Shown: piece after piece, positions 1 to 8,351 of the stretch
Numbering within the stretch: the stretch's first letter is position 1
Layout of the letters: each line of letters starts with the position of its first letter
Source: Rhodobium gokarnense
GTDB lineage: Bacteria; Pseudomonadota; Alphaproteobacteria; Rhizobiales; Rhodobiaceae
DNA length: 64,000 nucleotides
NCBI RefSeq assembly: GCF_025961475.1
Contig: NZ_JAOQNS010000008.1
Coordinates: 62,001 to 126,000 of the forward strand
Direction: 5' to 3'
Program-made: the position numbers and the translations under genes
The notes under the pieces: model-generated
Databases searched by the model: none
What the model was told of the DNA's origin: nothing
Seen by the model: only the letters and a program-made list of their open reading frames with translations

Positions 1-141
1 CGTTCCCGGCTACGATCCGGCGCCTTCGATCGTCAACGATCCTGAAACATGCCCGCGTTCGATCCACGCACCATGCTTCGGTTGTCTGCTCTTGCGCGTC
101 TCCCTGTCCCGAAACCGGTGCCCGGTTTCGGCAGGCACGCC
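1..141. other. left edge, no gene; hairpin downstream of csp
   Basis: No convincing coding sequence is seen here. A perfect inverted repeat with 10-base arms (109-118 and 122-131, three-base loop) lies 11 bases past the stop of the minus-strand cold-shock gene. It may end or stabilise that transcript, but no T-run follows, so it is not a classical terminator. Its core (CCGAAACCGG) resembles palindromic repeats found elsewhere in the window. Confidence 0.5.
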
Positions 142-348
142 CTAGAGAAGCTGCAGGTTGTCGGCGGATTTCTTGCCGTTGCGGCCCTGGACCAGCTCGT
201 AGGAAATCTTCTGGTTTTCGTCGAGGCCGGGAAGTCCGGCGCGCTCCACGGCAGTGATGTGCACAAAGGCGTCCGGGCCACCCTCGTCCGGCTTGATGAA
301 GCCGTAGCCCTTGTCGCGATTAAACCACTTTACCGTTCCGGTCGGCAT
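142..348 (-). CDS. cold-shock protein (CspA family)
   Basis: This 68-residue protein is a single cold-shock domain, an OB-fold that binds single-stranded RNA or DNA and acts as an RNA chaperone in the cytoplasm. The N-terminus has the KWFN segment, followed by an RNP1-like KGYGFI motif (residues 13-18) and an RNP2-like DAFVHI motif (about 26-31). Length and motifs fit the family, and the start at 348 is the only sensible one. The gene stands alone, with a 370-base non-coding region upstream. Alphaproteobacteria carry several csp paralogues, so I do not assign a paralogue letter, and cold induction is not shown by the sequence. Confidence 0.95.
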   Translation of the reverse strand: MPTGTVKWFNRDKGYGFIKPDEGGPDAFVHITAVERAGLPGLDENQKISYELVQGRNGKKSADNLQLL

Positions 349-720
349 GTTCGTTCGTCCTTGAAGTCAGTTGATGGATGGATCGCTGGCCGGAACTATC
401 GAGCGGGCGACACGCGTCGCCTGGAGTCGGGCGCAGATAAGTCGTCAGGGATCCGGGAAGAGCACAGCGCGTCGATTAATCCTCAGCAAGATCGCGCAAA
501 TGCGCCGTGGTGCTGGCCGGAACCGACACCGCCAACCCGTGCATATCAATTATTTTTTCGTTTGAGTTCAATGCAGTAGTAGAGCGTTTCAGTATTTTCA
601 CCAGCGTATCCAATATAGCGGCTTGGCGAGATTATGTCTACTGGCCAATTGCCGGCGCCCCGTCGCTACACCTGCCCCGGACAGTAACGCGGCCGCACGC
701 GCGCACCTCTTGCCGGGACC
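349..720. other. intergenic region between csp and the Anbu operon
   Basis: No gene is supported in these 372 bases. The stretch from about 538 to 625 is clearly AT-richer than its surroundings and probably carries the promoter and 5' leader of the minus-strand csp gene. Positions 580-590 hold one copy of the TAGAGCGTTTC element that recurs elsewhere in the window. I could not fix a -35/-10 pair with confidence. Confidence 0.5.
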
Positions 721-1467
721 TCAGCTCCATTCCGGCGGCGGCAGCACGTGATAGGCGTCGCGCAAGGCCTCGGACCATTGCCGCGAGATCTTCTGGAAAT
801 AGGCGTTGTCGTCCTCGATCCGCACCTGGCGGAAGATCTTCAGGCCGTCCTTGCGGTAAAGTACCAGGTCGAGCGGAAAGCCGACGGAAAGGTTCGAGCG
901 CACCGTGGAATCCATCGACAGCAGCGCCAGCTTGACGCCGTCCTCCAGGGTCGTCTCACCATAGTCGAGGGCCCGGTCGAGGATCGGCTTGCCGTATTTG
1001 TGCTCGCCGATCTGCAGGAAGGGGGTATCCGGCGCGGCGTTGATGAAGTTTCCGGCGGCATAGATCTGGAACAGCCGCATGGTCCGGCCCTTGAGCTGGC
1101 CGCCGAGCAGGAACGAGGCGGCAAAGGGCGTGTCCTGGGCGCGCATCGCCTCGGCATCGTAGTCGTGCACCTGGCGGATCGCGCGGCCGACCAGCCGTGC
1201 CGCCTCGAACAGGCTCGGCACGTTGGAGAGCGTTGCCCGCGGCCCGTGCGGGTCCTCCGGGTCGGGAATGCCTTCGGAGACCAGATTGACCACCGACTGG
1301 GTGATGGCGAGGTTGCCGGCGGTCATCAGGACGATGGTCCGCTCGCCCGGCTCCTCCCAGACGAAGGTCTTGGAATAGGTGGAAACGTTGTCGACGCCCG
1401 CATTGGTGCGGGTGTCCGCCAGCATCACCAGGCCGTCCTTCAGCAACAGCCCGACGCAATAGGTCAT
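721..1467 (-). CDS. Anbu, proteasome-type peptidase
   Basis: This 248-residue protein belongs to the Anbu (bacterial proteasome homologue) branch of Ntn-hydrolases. It begins Met-Thr-Tyr-Cys-Val-Gly with no propeptide, so removing Met exposes a Thr1 nucleophile. Counting from that Thr, Asp17 (in LADTRT) and Lys32 (in YSKTF) occupy the catalytic positions of proteasome beta subunits. It is the last gene of a minus-strand cluster after an ATP-grasp, an alpha-E and a transglutaminase-like gene, the conserved partner set of Anbu. Family members form open helical rings. Their substrates are uncertain, and the neighbours suggest a peptide or tag made by the ATP-grasp enzyme. Confidence 0.92.
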   Translation of the reverse strand: MTYCVGLLLKDGLVMLADTRTNAGVDNVSTYSKTFVWEEPGERTIVLMTAGNLAITQSVVNLVSEGIPDPEDPHGPRATLSNVPSLFEAARLVGRAIRQVHDYDAEAMRAQDTPFAASFLLGGQLKGRTMRLFQIYAAGNFINAAPDTPFLQIGEHKYGKPILDRALDYGETTLEDGVKLALLSMDSTVRSNLSVGFPLDLVLYRKDGLKIFRQVRIEDDNAYFQKISRQWSEALRDAYHVLPPPEWS

Positions 1468-1526
1468 TGCCCGAAGCCCTCTCTCACCTGCCGGGCCTCA
1501 AGGGCCGCGGCATGCTAGTGTGCAGC

Positions 1527-1558
1527 TATCCTATTGTGCACTTATCCTATTGTGCACT
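1527..1558. repeat. 16-bp perfect tandem duplication over a stop codon
   Basis: TATCCTATTGTGCACT occurs twice, at 1527-1542 and 1543-1558, with no spacer. On the minus strand the first-read copy supplies the last codons and the TAG stop of the transglutaminase-like gene; the second copy lies just beyond. It looks like a recent slippage or duplication event. Confidence 0.9.
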
Positions 1559-2368
1559 GGCCCCGGTCTGGGCGACGCGCACCACCACCGACATGGTTTC
1601 CTCGCCGCCGCCGCGCCGGACGCCCCGCACGGGCGCTGCCTCGCGGTAGTCGAGGCCGACCCCGAGCCGGACATAGTATTCGGTCGGGCAGACCCGGTTG
1701 GCGACGTCGAAGCCGACCCAGCCGAGATCCGGCACCAGGGCCTCGGCCCAGGCATGCGCCGCATCGCCGTCATCGCCCGTATCGTTGCTCAGCAGATAGC
1801 CGGAAACGTAGCGGGCGGGAATACCGAGCGTGCGCGCTGCGGCGATAAAGACATGGGCGTGGTCCTGGCAGACGCCGGCGCCGTTGGCGAGCGCCTCGAT
1901 CGCGGTCGTCGTGGCGCTGGTCTCGCCGTTCTTGTATTCGATCGCCTCGTGGATGCCGCCCATCAGCCGGTGCAGGCAGTCGAGCACGTTTTCCGAGCCC
2001 GATTCCGCCGCCTTGCCGAGCGCCCGGATCGCCCCGTCCGACTGGGTCTGCTCGGTCTCGCGCAGGTAGAACATCGGCGGGAACGGCTCTGCCGCACCGG
2101 CGACCAGGCCGTCGGTGTTCTGCGTGTCGACCTTGCCGCGGACGCGGATGACGATCTCCCGGTGCGGCCGGTCGACGACCAGCGTGTGGGTGACGTTGCC
2201 GAAACTGTCAGTGACGGCATGCAGCGCCCCGGCAATCGGCGAGGACACGGACCAGGAACGCACCACCTGGCCGTCGAAGGGCTGCGGCGTCAGGCGCAGG
2301 CTCTGGATCGAGTAGCTCGCCTCCTCCTCGTAGCGATAGACCGTTTCGTGATCGATGGTGATCTTCAT
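1547..2368 (-). CDS. transglutaminase-like protein of the Anbu cluster
   Basis: This 273-residue protein has the architecture of transglutaminase-like proteins: an N-terminal beta domain (about 1-100, opening MKITIDHETVYRYEE) and a papain-like core. The probable catalytic Cys lies in GAGVCQDHAH, the His in DAAHAWAE and the Asp in GFDVANRV, in the usual order. There is no signal peptide, so it is probably cytoplasmic. It lies between the alpha-E gene (26-base gap) and Anbu. It may hydrolyse or transfer peptide bonds on a product of the ATP-grasp partner, but the reaction is unknown. The start at 2368 gives the normal family N-terminus; longer frames upstream only mirror the alpha-E gene. Confidence 0.9.
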   Translation of the reverse strand: MKITIDHETVYRYEEEASYSIQSLRLTPQPFDGQVVRSWSVSSPIAGALHAVTDSFGNVTHTLVVDRPHREIVIRVRGKVDTQNTDGLVAGAAEPFPPMFYLRETEQTQSDGAIRALGKAAESGSENVLDCLHRLMGGIHEAIEYKNGETSATTTAIEALANGAGVCQDHAHVFIAAARTLGIPARYVSGYLLSNDTGDDGDAAHAWAEALVPDLGWVGFDVANRVCPTEYYVRLGVGLDYREAAPVRGVRRGGGEETMSVVVRVAQTGASAQ

Positions 2369-2394
2369 TGGGGGTCGCTCAGTTGGGGGCTCGC

Positions 2395-3339
2395 TCAGAA
2401 ATGGAAGCTTTGGGCGATGCTGACGCCGAGGGCGTTGTTGCGGGTGATGAACTTGGTCAGGTACTCGTGCAGCCCGCTCTGGAACACGTCCTCGATGTTG
2501 TCGTAGCAGAGCTGGGAATAGAGCTGGCCGGCCCGCCGGTTGCACTCGAAGCGCTGGCCGTGCCCCTCCGCGATCTTGCCGAGGAACTCGTTCACCCGCG
2601 ACAGCGAATAGCGCAACGAGCGCGGCATCTCCTCGCGCAGGATCAGGAGTTCCGCCACCAGCCACGGCTTGATCGGCTCGCGATAGACCCAGTGATAGGA
2701 GCCGAGCGCGGAGACCGAGCGTAAGAGCGTCGTCCACTGGTAGTAGTCGACCGACCCGCCGAGGCTTTCGCCGGGCGGCAGGAGGATGTGGTACTTCATG
2801 TCGAGGATGCGCGCCGTGCTGTCGCCGCGCTCGATGAAGGTCCCGGCATTGAGGAACGAGAACGCATCGTCGCGCAGCATGGTGCCGCTGTGGGCGCCGC
2901 GGAAAAGGCTCGTCTGGTTGCGCACCCATTCCAGGAACGGCGCCAGGTTCTCCCGCTTCAGCGTCTGCAGCCAGTGGCCGCGGAATTCCAGCCAGGCGTC
3001 GTTGAGGCTTTCCCACATCTCGCTGGTCATCGCCGTGCGCACGGCCCGCGCATTGGTCCGCGCGGCCCGGAGGCAGGAATGGATGGAGGACGGGTTGTCG
3101 CCGTCGAGCACCATGAAGGCGATGGAAGCGTCGAGGTCGGGCTCGCCGTGCTTGGCCAGCATCTCTTCTTCGCAGCCGGTGGCGATCGCGAAGGAACTCC
3201 ACTCGTTGCGGGTCCCGCCATTCGCCAGGTCCGGCATCTGGCTCATCCGGTAGCCGACTTCCAGGATGCGGGCGAGGTTCTCGGCCCGCTCCATGTAGCG
3301 GCCCATCCAGTAGAGGTTGGCGGCGGTGCGACTAAGCAT
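2395..3339 (-). CDS. alpha-E domain protein
   Basis: This 314-residue, helix-rich protein opens with MLSRTAANLYWMGRYMERAEN, the typical start of the alpha-E family (DUF403). The family has no proven enzyme activity and almost always sits beside a circularly permuted ATP-grasp protein and a transglutaminase-like protein. Its first 8 bases overlap the end of the ATP-grasp gene, implying translational coupling. It probably acts with that enzyme as a subunit or substrate-binding partner. No signal peptide or membrane segment is seen. Confidence 0.92.
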   Translation of the reverse strand: MLSRTAANLYWMGRYMERAENLARILEVGYRMSQMPDLANGGTRNEWSSFAIATGCEEEMLAKHGEPDLDASIAFMVLDGDNPSSIHSCLRAARTNARAVRTAMTSEMWESLNDAWLEFRGHWLQTLKRENLAPFLEWVRNQTSLFRGAHSGTMLRDDAFSFLNAGTFIERGDSTARILDMKYHILLPPGESLGGSVDYYQWTTLLRSVSALGSYHWVYREPIKPWLVAELLILREEMPRSLRYSLSRVNEFLGKIAEGHGQRFECNRRAGQLYSQLCYDNIEDVFQSGLHEYLTKFITRNNALGVSIAQSFHF

Positions 3340-4807
3340 CGGCGCCTCCCTCGTCGGCGGCGCCGACCGGCGGATTCAGCACCCAGGTATCCTTGGTGCC
3401 GCCGCCCTGGGAGGAATTGACTACCAGCGATCCGGCGCGCATGGCGACCCGGGTGAGGCCGCCCGGCACCAGCCGCACCTTGTCGGCGCCGACCAGCACG
3501 AACGGCCTGAGGTCCACATGGCGCGGCGCATAGCCTTCGGCGACGAAGGTCGGGCAGGTCGACAGCGACAGCGTCGGCTGGGCGATGAATTCCGAGGGGC
3601 TCGCCTTGACCCGCTCGGCATAGGCGGCGCGCTCCTTGGCGTCCGCCTTGGGGCCGACCAGCATGCCGTAGCCGCCGGAGCCCGCGACCTCTTTCACCAC
3701 CAGCTCGTCGAGATGGTCGAGCACGTAGGCGCAGTCGTCGGGCTTGTCGCACCAGAAGGTGTCGACGTTCTTCAACAGCGGCTTTTCGCCGAGATAGAAG
3801 TCGATCATCTCCGGCACGTACATATAGATCGCCTTGTCGTCGGCAATGCCGCCGCCGACCGCGTTGGCGAGCGAGACGTTGCCGGCCCGGTAGACGTTCA
3901 TCAGGCCCGGCACGCCGAGGATGCTGTCCGGATGGAAGGTCAGCGGATCGAGGAAGGCGTCGTCGATGCGCCGGTAGATGACGTCGACCTTCTGGGGCCC
4001 ATGGGTCGTGCGCATGAAGACGAAGTTGTTTTTGACGAACAGGTCCTGGCCCTCGACCAGCTCCACGCCCATCTTGTCGGCGAGGAAGGTGTGCTCGTAA
4101 TAGGCCGAGTTGTAGAGGCCGGGCGACAGCACCACCACCGTCGGGTCGCCGTCGCAGCCGGCCGGTGCCACCGAGTGCAGCGTCTCGAACAGGTCCTCCG
4201 GATAGCGCTCGACCGGCGCCACCGCGTGGTTGTTGAAGAGGTCCGGGAACAACCGCATCATCACTTCGCGGTTCTGCAGCATGTAGGACACGCCGGAGGG
4301 CGTGCGGGTATTGTCCTCCAGCACGTAGAACTCTTCCGGCCCGGTGCGCACCAGGTCGATGCCGGCGATGTGGGTATAGACGTTGCCGGGCACCGAGACG
4401 CCGCGCATTTCCGGCAGATAGGCCTTGTTCTGCAGCACCAGCTTGGCCGGAACCCGCCCGGCGGCGAGGATCTCGCCGTCGTGGTAGACGTCGTTGAGGA
4501 ACATGTTGAGGGCGCGCACCCGCTGCTCCAGGCCGCGGGCCAGGAAATCCCATTCGCTGGCAAGCAGGATGCGCGGCACGATATCGAACGGGATCAGGCG
4601 TTCCGGGTCACCGCCTTCGCCATAGACGGCAAAGGTGATGCCGATCCGGCGGAACAGGGTTTCCGCCTCCGCCTGGCGCGCCTTCAACAGGCTGCGCGAC
4701 GCGGAGACCATCCATTCCGCGATCTGTTCCATTCCCGGCCGGGGCTGGCCGCTGGGCAGGACGATTTCATCGAAGCTGACGATGGAGTCGGTTGTTTCCT
4801 CGCTCAT
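3332..4807 (-). CDS. circularly permuted ATP-grasp amidoligase-like protein
   Basis: This 491-residue protein matches the circularly permuted type 2 ATP-grasp family (DUF404/DUF407). Recognisable stretches are LIPFDIVPRIL, LNMFLNDVYHDGEI, YVLEDNTRTPSGVSYML and the late VVKEVAGSGGYGMLVGP segment, a glycine-rich ATP-binding loop. ATP-grasp enzymes join a carboxylate to an amine through an acyl phosphate, so peptide-bond formation is the expected chemistry; the substrate is unknown. It is the first gene of the four-gene minus-strand operon ending in the Anbu peptidase. The start at 4807 (MSEETTDS) is the first Met and gives a family-like length. Confidence 0.92.
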   Translation of the reverse strand: MSEETTDSIVSFDEIVLPSGQPRPGMEQIAEWMVSASRSLLKARQAEAETLFRRIGITFAVYGEGGDPERLIPFDIVPRILLASEWDFLARGLEQRVRALNMFLNDVYHDGEILAAGRVPAKLVLQNKAYLPEMRGVSVPGNVYTHIAGIDLVRTGPEEFYVLEDNTRTPSGVSYMLQNREVMMRLFPDLFNNHAVAPVERYPEDLFETLHSVAPAGCDGDPTVVVLSPGLYNSAYYEHTFLADKMGVELVEGQDLFVKNNFVFMRTTHGPQKVDVIYRRIDDAFLDPLTFHPDSILGVPGLMNVYRAGNVSLANAVGGGIADDKAIYMYVPEMIDFYLGEKPLLKNVDTFWCDKPDDCAYVLDHLDELVVKEVAGSGGYGMLVGPKADAKERAAYAERVKASPSEFIAQPTLSLSTCPTFVAEGYAPRHVDLRPFVLVGADKVRLVPGGLTRVAMRAGSLVVNSSQGGGTKDTWVLNPPVGAADEGGADA

Positions 4808-5156
4808 TCTACTCCCGCGTAATACGCAAAAACACGATGGGGTGGAGCAAGTCCCGTGCCACCGTTCGCTGCAGGCTTAACGTCCCGTCTTCGCGATTTC
4901 TTGGACAAGGTTAGAACAAATGTGCCCACGCGTTAACCGGGATTTGACCGGACGTTCAAATTTTAGGCAAAGTTAGCCGGCCCCGCCCCATATACCGATG
5001 AGAACGCGAAAAAGGCACGCCGGTTCCCGATGGGCCACCGTCAACGGGGCTTGTCGCGGGCCGCAAAATCGCCAAAGCTTCGCAACTGGCCTTTCGCCCC
5101 CTCCTCCCGGGGGCAGATACCGCCCCCATGCCGGGGCAAGAAAAGTTGAAACGAGA
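4808..5156. other. divergent intergenic region
   Basis: This region of about 350 bases separates the minus-strand Anbu operon from the plus-strand glucosylglycerate phosphorylase gene and must hold both promoters. A TTGACC hexamer at 4944-4949 could be a -35 for the plus-strand gene, but no good -10 follows at the right distance. A frame open from 4998 upstream of the chosen start reads as Arg/Pro-rich non-family sequence and is probably not translated. Confidence 0.4.
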
Positions 5157-6935
5157 ATGACCGAGACGCACTCCGCGCTGCCCGATTCCAGCACCGTCTC
5201 CAGCAAGCTGACCGGAAAACTGAAGGCGCTGTTGAAGACGATCTATCCGGACCGGGACATCGACGCCCTGGCCCACGAGGTCATCGAGACCTTCTGGTCA
5301 AACGGGCGCGCGCCGCGCCACCGCTCGCGCCAGCCCGGCAACACGCTGTGGTCGGAGCGCGACAGCCTCGTCATCACCTATGGCAACACGGTCGTCGACG
5401 GCAAGCACAAGCCTTTGGACGTGCTCTACAATTTCCTCCAGGAATATCTCAGCGGCACGATCACCGGCGTCCACATCCTGCCGTTCTTTCCCTACACCTC
5501 CGACGGCGGCTTTTCCGTCACCGACTATTACTCGGTCAATTCCGGGCTCGGCGACTGGGAGGACATCCGGCGCATCGCGGTCTCCTTCAAGCTGATGTCG
5601 GACCTCGTCCTGAACCACGTTTCCAGCCAGAGCACCTGGTTCAGCGAGTACCTTCAGGGCCACGCGCCCTATGACCGCTTCTTCTGCGAGGCGAGCCCGG
5701 ACGACGACCTGTCCGCCGTCGTGCGCCCGCGCGCCCACGCCCTGCTGCGCGAGGTCGAGACGCCATCGGGCACCCGCCATGTCTGGTGCACCTTCAGCCA
5801 CGACCAGGTCGACGTCGACTTCTCCAATCCGGACGTGCTGCTGGAGTTCCTGCGCATCATGCGGCTCCACATCGACAAGGGCGTGCGCATCATCCGCCTC
5901 GATGCCGTGGCGTTCCTGTGGAAGGAGATCGGCACCTCCTGCATCAACCTGCCTGAGACCCATGCCATCGTCCGGCTGATGCGGGTACTTTGCGACTATG
6001 CGGCCGAGCCGGTGGTGCTGCTGACCGAGACCAACGTGCCGAAGGACGAGAACCTCTCCTATTTCGGCAATCGCAACGAAGCCCACGCGATCTACAATTT
6101 CTCCCTGCCGCCGCTGCTGCTGCAGGCGCTGCTGACCGGCTCCTCGCGCGCCCTCAACATCTGGCAGATGCGCATGCCGCCGGCCCAGCTCGGCTGCGCC
6201 TATCTCAACTTCACCGCCTCGCATGACGGCATCGGCCTCAGGCCCGCCGAGGGCCTCATAGCCCCGGAAGAACTCGATCGGGTCATCGAGACGGTGAAGG
6301 GCTTCGGCGGCCTCGTCTCCATGCGCTCCACCTCCGACGGCAAGCAGTCGCCCTACGAGCTCAACGTGTCGCTGATCGACGCCATGAAGGGCACCGTCGA
6401 CGGCCCCGACGAGTGGCAGTTCGAGCGCTTCATCTGCAGCCAGACCATCATGATGGGGCTGGAAGGCATTCCCGCCTTCTACATCCATTCCCTGCTCGGC
6501 ACGCCGAACGACCTGGAAGGGGTGGAAAAGGCCGGCATCAACCGCGCCATCAACCGCCGCCAGTGGGATTTCGAGGACCTGAAGGGCCTGCTCGCCGACA
6601 AGACGAGCCTGCATGCCCGCGTGCTCGCCGAACTGACACGGCGCATCGGGATCAGGGCCGAGCAGCCGGGCTTCCACCCCAACGCCACCCAGTTCACCCT
6701 GCATCTCGGCGACCAGGTGTTCGGCATCTGGCGCCAGAGCCTCGACCGGTCCCAGAGCATCTTTTCCATCGCCAATGTCACGAAAGAGGAGATCTCGATC
6801 CCGGTGCTCGCCATCAACCTCATCGACGGCAAGGACTGGGCCGACCTTCTCACCGGCGAACGGATGACGACCTCGGCGGAGGAAATCGTGCTGGCGCCCT
6901 ACCAGTGCCGCTGGATCGCCAACCGCGACCGGTGA
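5157..6935 (+). CDS. GH13_18 phosphorylase, probable glucosylglycerate phosphorylase
   Basis: This 592-residue cytoplasmic protein belongs to the sucrose-phosphorylase branch of GH13. The catalytic triad is visible: nucleophile Asp249 (IIRLDAVAFLW), acid/base Glu291 (LLTETNVP) and transition-state Asp357 (TASHDGIGLRP). The family cleaves an alpha-glucoside with phosphate to give glucose 1-phosphate. The nearby GpgS-like transferase and phosphoglycoside phosphatase point to glucosylglycerate rather than sucrose. The gene converges on the osmolyte operon, so it probably recycles the solute when stress ends. I chose ATG 5157 because the sequence before it does not resemble the family. Confidence 0.85.
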   Translation: MTETHSALPDSSTVSSKLTGKLKALLKTIYPDRDIDALAHEVIETFWSNGRAPRHRSRQPGNTLWSERDSLVITYGNTVVDGKHKPLDVLYNFLQEYLSGTITGVHILPFFPYTSDGGFSVTDYYSVNSGLGDWEDIRRIAVSFKLMSDLVLNHVSSQSTWFSEYLQGHAPYDRFFCEASPDDDLSAVVRPRAHALLREVETPSGTRHVWCTFSHDQVDVDFSNPDVLLEFLRIMRLHIDKGVRIIRLDAVAFLWKEIGTSCINLPETHAIVRLMRVLCDYAAEPVVLLTETNVPKDENLSYFGNRNEAHAIYNFSLPPLLLQALLTGSSRALNIWQMRMPPAQLGCAYLNFTASHDGIGLRPAEGLIAPEELDRVIETVKGFGGLVSMRSTSDGKQSPYELNVSLIDAMKGTVDGPDEWQFERFICSQTIMMGLEGIPAFYIHSLLGTPNDLEGVEKAGINRAINRRQWDFEDLKGLLADKTSLHARVLAELTRRIGIRAEQPGFHPNATQFTLHLGDQVFGIWRQSLDRSQSIFSIANVTKEEISIPVLAINLIDGKDWADLLTGERMTTSAEEIVLAPYQCRWIANRDR

Positions 6936-6955
6936 TTTAGCGCGAACGGCCATAT

Positions 6956-7045
6956 CTGGATTGCCGCGTCGGCCTGACGGCCTCCTCGCAATGACGTTGA
7001 AAGGATTGAGAAAACCGTCATTGCGAGCGCAGCGAAGCAATCCAG
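6956..7045 (+). repeat. palindromic REP-like element, copy A
   Basis: This 90-base element begins CTGGATTGCCGCG and ends GAAGCAATCCAG. Its ends are inverted repeats of each other, with an inner pair CGCAATGACG/CGTCATTGCG. It lies between the converging phosphorylase and GpgS-like genes. A nearly identical copy in opposite orientation lies at 49786-49874. This element type is widespread in proteobacterial intergenic regions. Confidence 0.9.
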
Positions 7046-7087
7046 TGCAGCTTGCACCGATCGCCGGCAATGGCGCACCCGGACCGC

Positions 7088-8311
7088 CTACGCCGCAAAT
7101 TCCTCGTTATCCGCCTTCACCGCCTCGAACAATTCGCGCATGAGGTCGGAATCGGCCGCCTGGACCCGGCTCCAGTTGGGGATGAACGGCGCTTCCATCG
7201 GGTTTTGCAGGAACACCTGGCCGGCCTCCACGATGTTCGCGGCGAACAGCTCCACGGAGCGCTCCTCCACGTGGCGGTCGACATGGAGACCGTTGATCAG
7301 GCCGTCATTGTAGTAAACCTCGATGAGGTCCAGCGCGATCCGGTAGTAGGTGGCCTTCAGGGTGCGGAAGATCTCCGGCGAGAAGATCACCCCGTCGATG
7401 GCGAGCTTGCGGTAGATCGCCTTGCAGATATCCGTCGACATCCGCGACAGGCCCTTCGTCGCGTCGTCCTCCGACAGCGGCTGGTGCTTGTGGTCGTAGG
7501 CATCGGCGATGTCGACCTGGCAGACGGCGTTGGAGGAAAGGTTCCGGTAGACCTCAGACAGGACGCCAATCTCAAGGCCCCAGTCCGACGGGATGCGGAT
7601 TTCCGGCAGGATCGCGGTGCGCATGGCGAATTCGCCGGCCAGCGGATAGCGGAACGACTTCAGATAATCGACATAGGCGTTCTGGCCGATGACCTTCTTC
7701 AGGGCCAGCAGCAGCGGCGTCACCAGGAGGCGCGTCACCCGCCCGTTCATCTTGCGGTCGGCGATCCGCGGATAGAACCCCTTGCAGAACTGGTAGGGGA
7801 AGCGGGCATTGGTCACCGGATAGACCAGCCGCGCCAGCATCTCCTTGGAATAGGTGACGATATCGCAGTCGTGAATGGCGATGACGTCGCAGTTCTTGGC
7901 CGACAGGGCATAGCCGATGCAGTACCAGACATTGCGGCCCTTGCCGGGCTCGCTCGGCGCAAGATCCATCTCACCGAGCCGGGAATCGATCGCCTTCAGC
8001 CGCGGCCCGTCGTTCCACAGCACCACATGGTCCTGGGGCAGCCGGGAGAAATACTCCTTGGCGTAGCGGTACTGCTCCTCGTCGGCCCGGTCGAGGCCGA
8101 TGATGATCTGGTTGACGAAGGAGGCGGTGGAGAGCTCGTCGAGGATGTCAGACAGCGCCTGGGCCTCGAGTTCCGAATAGAGCGAGGGCAGGATCAGCGA
8201 GATCTTGCGCGTCTGCGCATAGTGGTTGAGCTCGCGCTCCAGATCCGCCGGATCGAGGGTGCCGAAGCGATGCAGCGTCGCCACATTGCCGTTCTGATGG
8301 TAGTCGCCCAA
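7088..8311 (-). CDS. glucosyl-3-phosphoglycerate synthase-like glycosyltransferase
   Basis: This 407-residue GT-A fold transferase resembles the longer GpgS type (GT81), which moves glucose from an NDP-sugar to 3-phosphoglycerate. Seen in the sequence: a metal/nucleotide-binding DCD triplet at 148-150 (AIHDCDIVTY), KGFYPR at 177-182 and GRVTRLL at 190-196, which match the acceptor-side motifs of GpgS enzymes. No signal peptide is present. It is the last gene of the five-gene minus-strand operon, 40 bases after the phosphatase that would complete glucosylglycerate synthesis. A mannosyl-specific variant cannot be excluded by reading. Confidence 0.82.
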   Translation of the reverse strand: MGDYHQNGNVATLHRFGTLDPADLERELNHYAQTRKISLILPSLYSELEAQALSDILDELSTASFVNQIIIGLDRADEEQYRYAKEYFSRLPQDHVVLWNDGPRLKAIDSRLGEMDLAPSEPGKGRNVWYCIGYALSAKNCDVIAIHDCDIVTYSKEMLARLVYPVTNARFPYQFCKGFYPRIADRKMNGRVTRLLVTPLLLALKKVIGQNAYVDYLKSFRYPLAGEFAMRTAILPEIRIPSDWGLEIGVLSEVYRNLSSNAVCQVDIADAYDHKHQPLSEDDATKGLSRMSTDICKAIYRKLAIDGVIFSPEIFRTLKATYYRIALDLIEVYYNDGLINGLHVDRHVEERSVELFAANIVEAGQVFLQNPMEAPFIPNWSRVQAADSDLMRELFEAVKADNEEFAA

Positions 8312-8351
8312 GGCCGTTCTCCGTCAAAGGGGTCGTCCGCGACGCCGGATC

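Noticed and set aside
507-935. Plus-strand frame between csp and Anbu
   Set aside because: It runs through the AT-rich intergenic region into the antisense of Anbu and shows no protein-like composition.
4998-5156. Earlier start for the phosphorylase
   Set aside because: The added 53 residues are Arg/Pro/Gly-rich and unlike the family; ATG 5157 gives the normal N-terminus.
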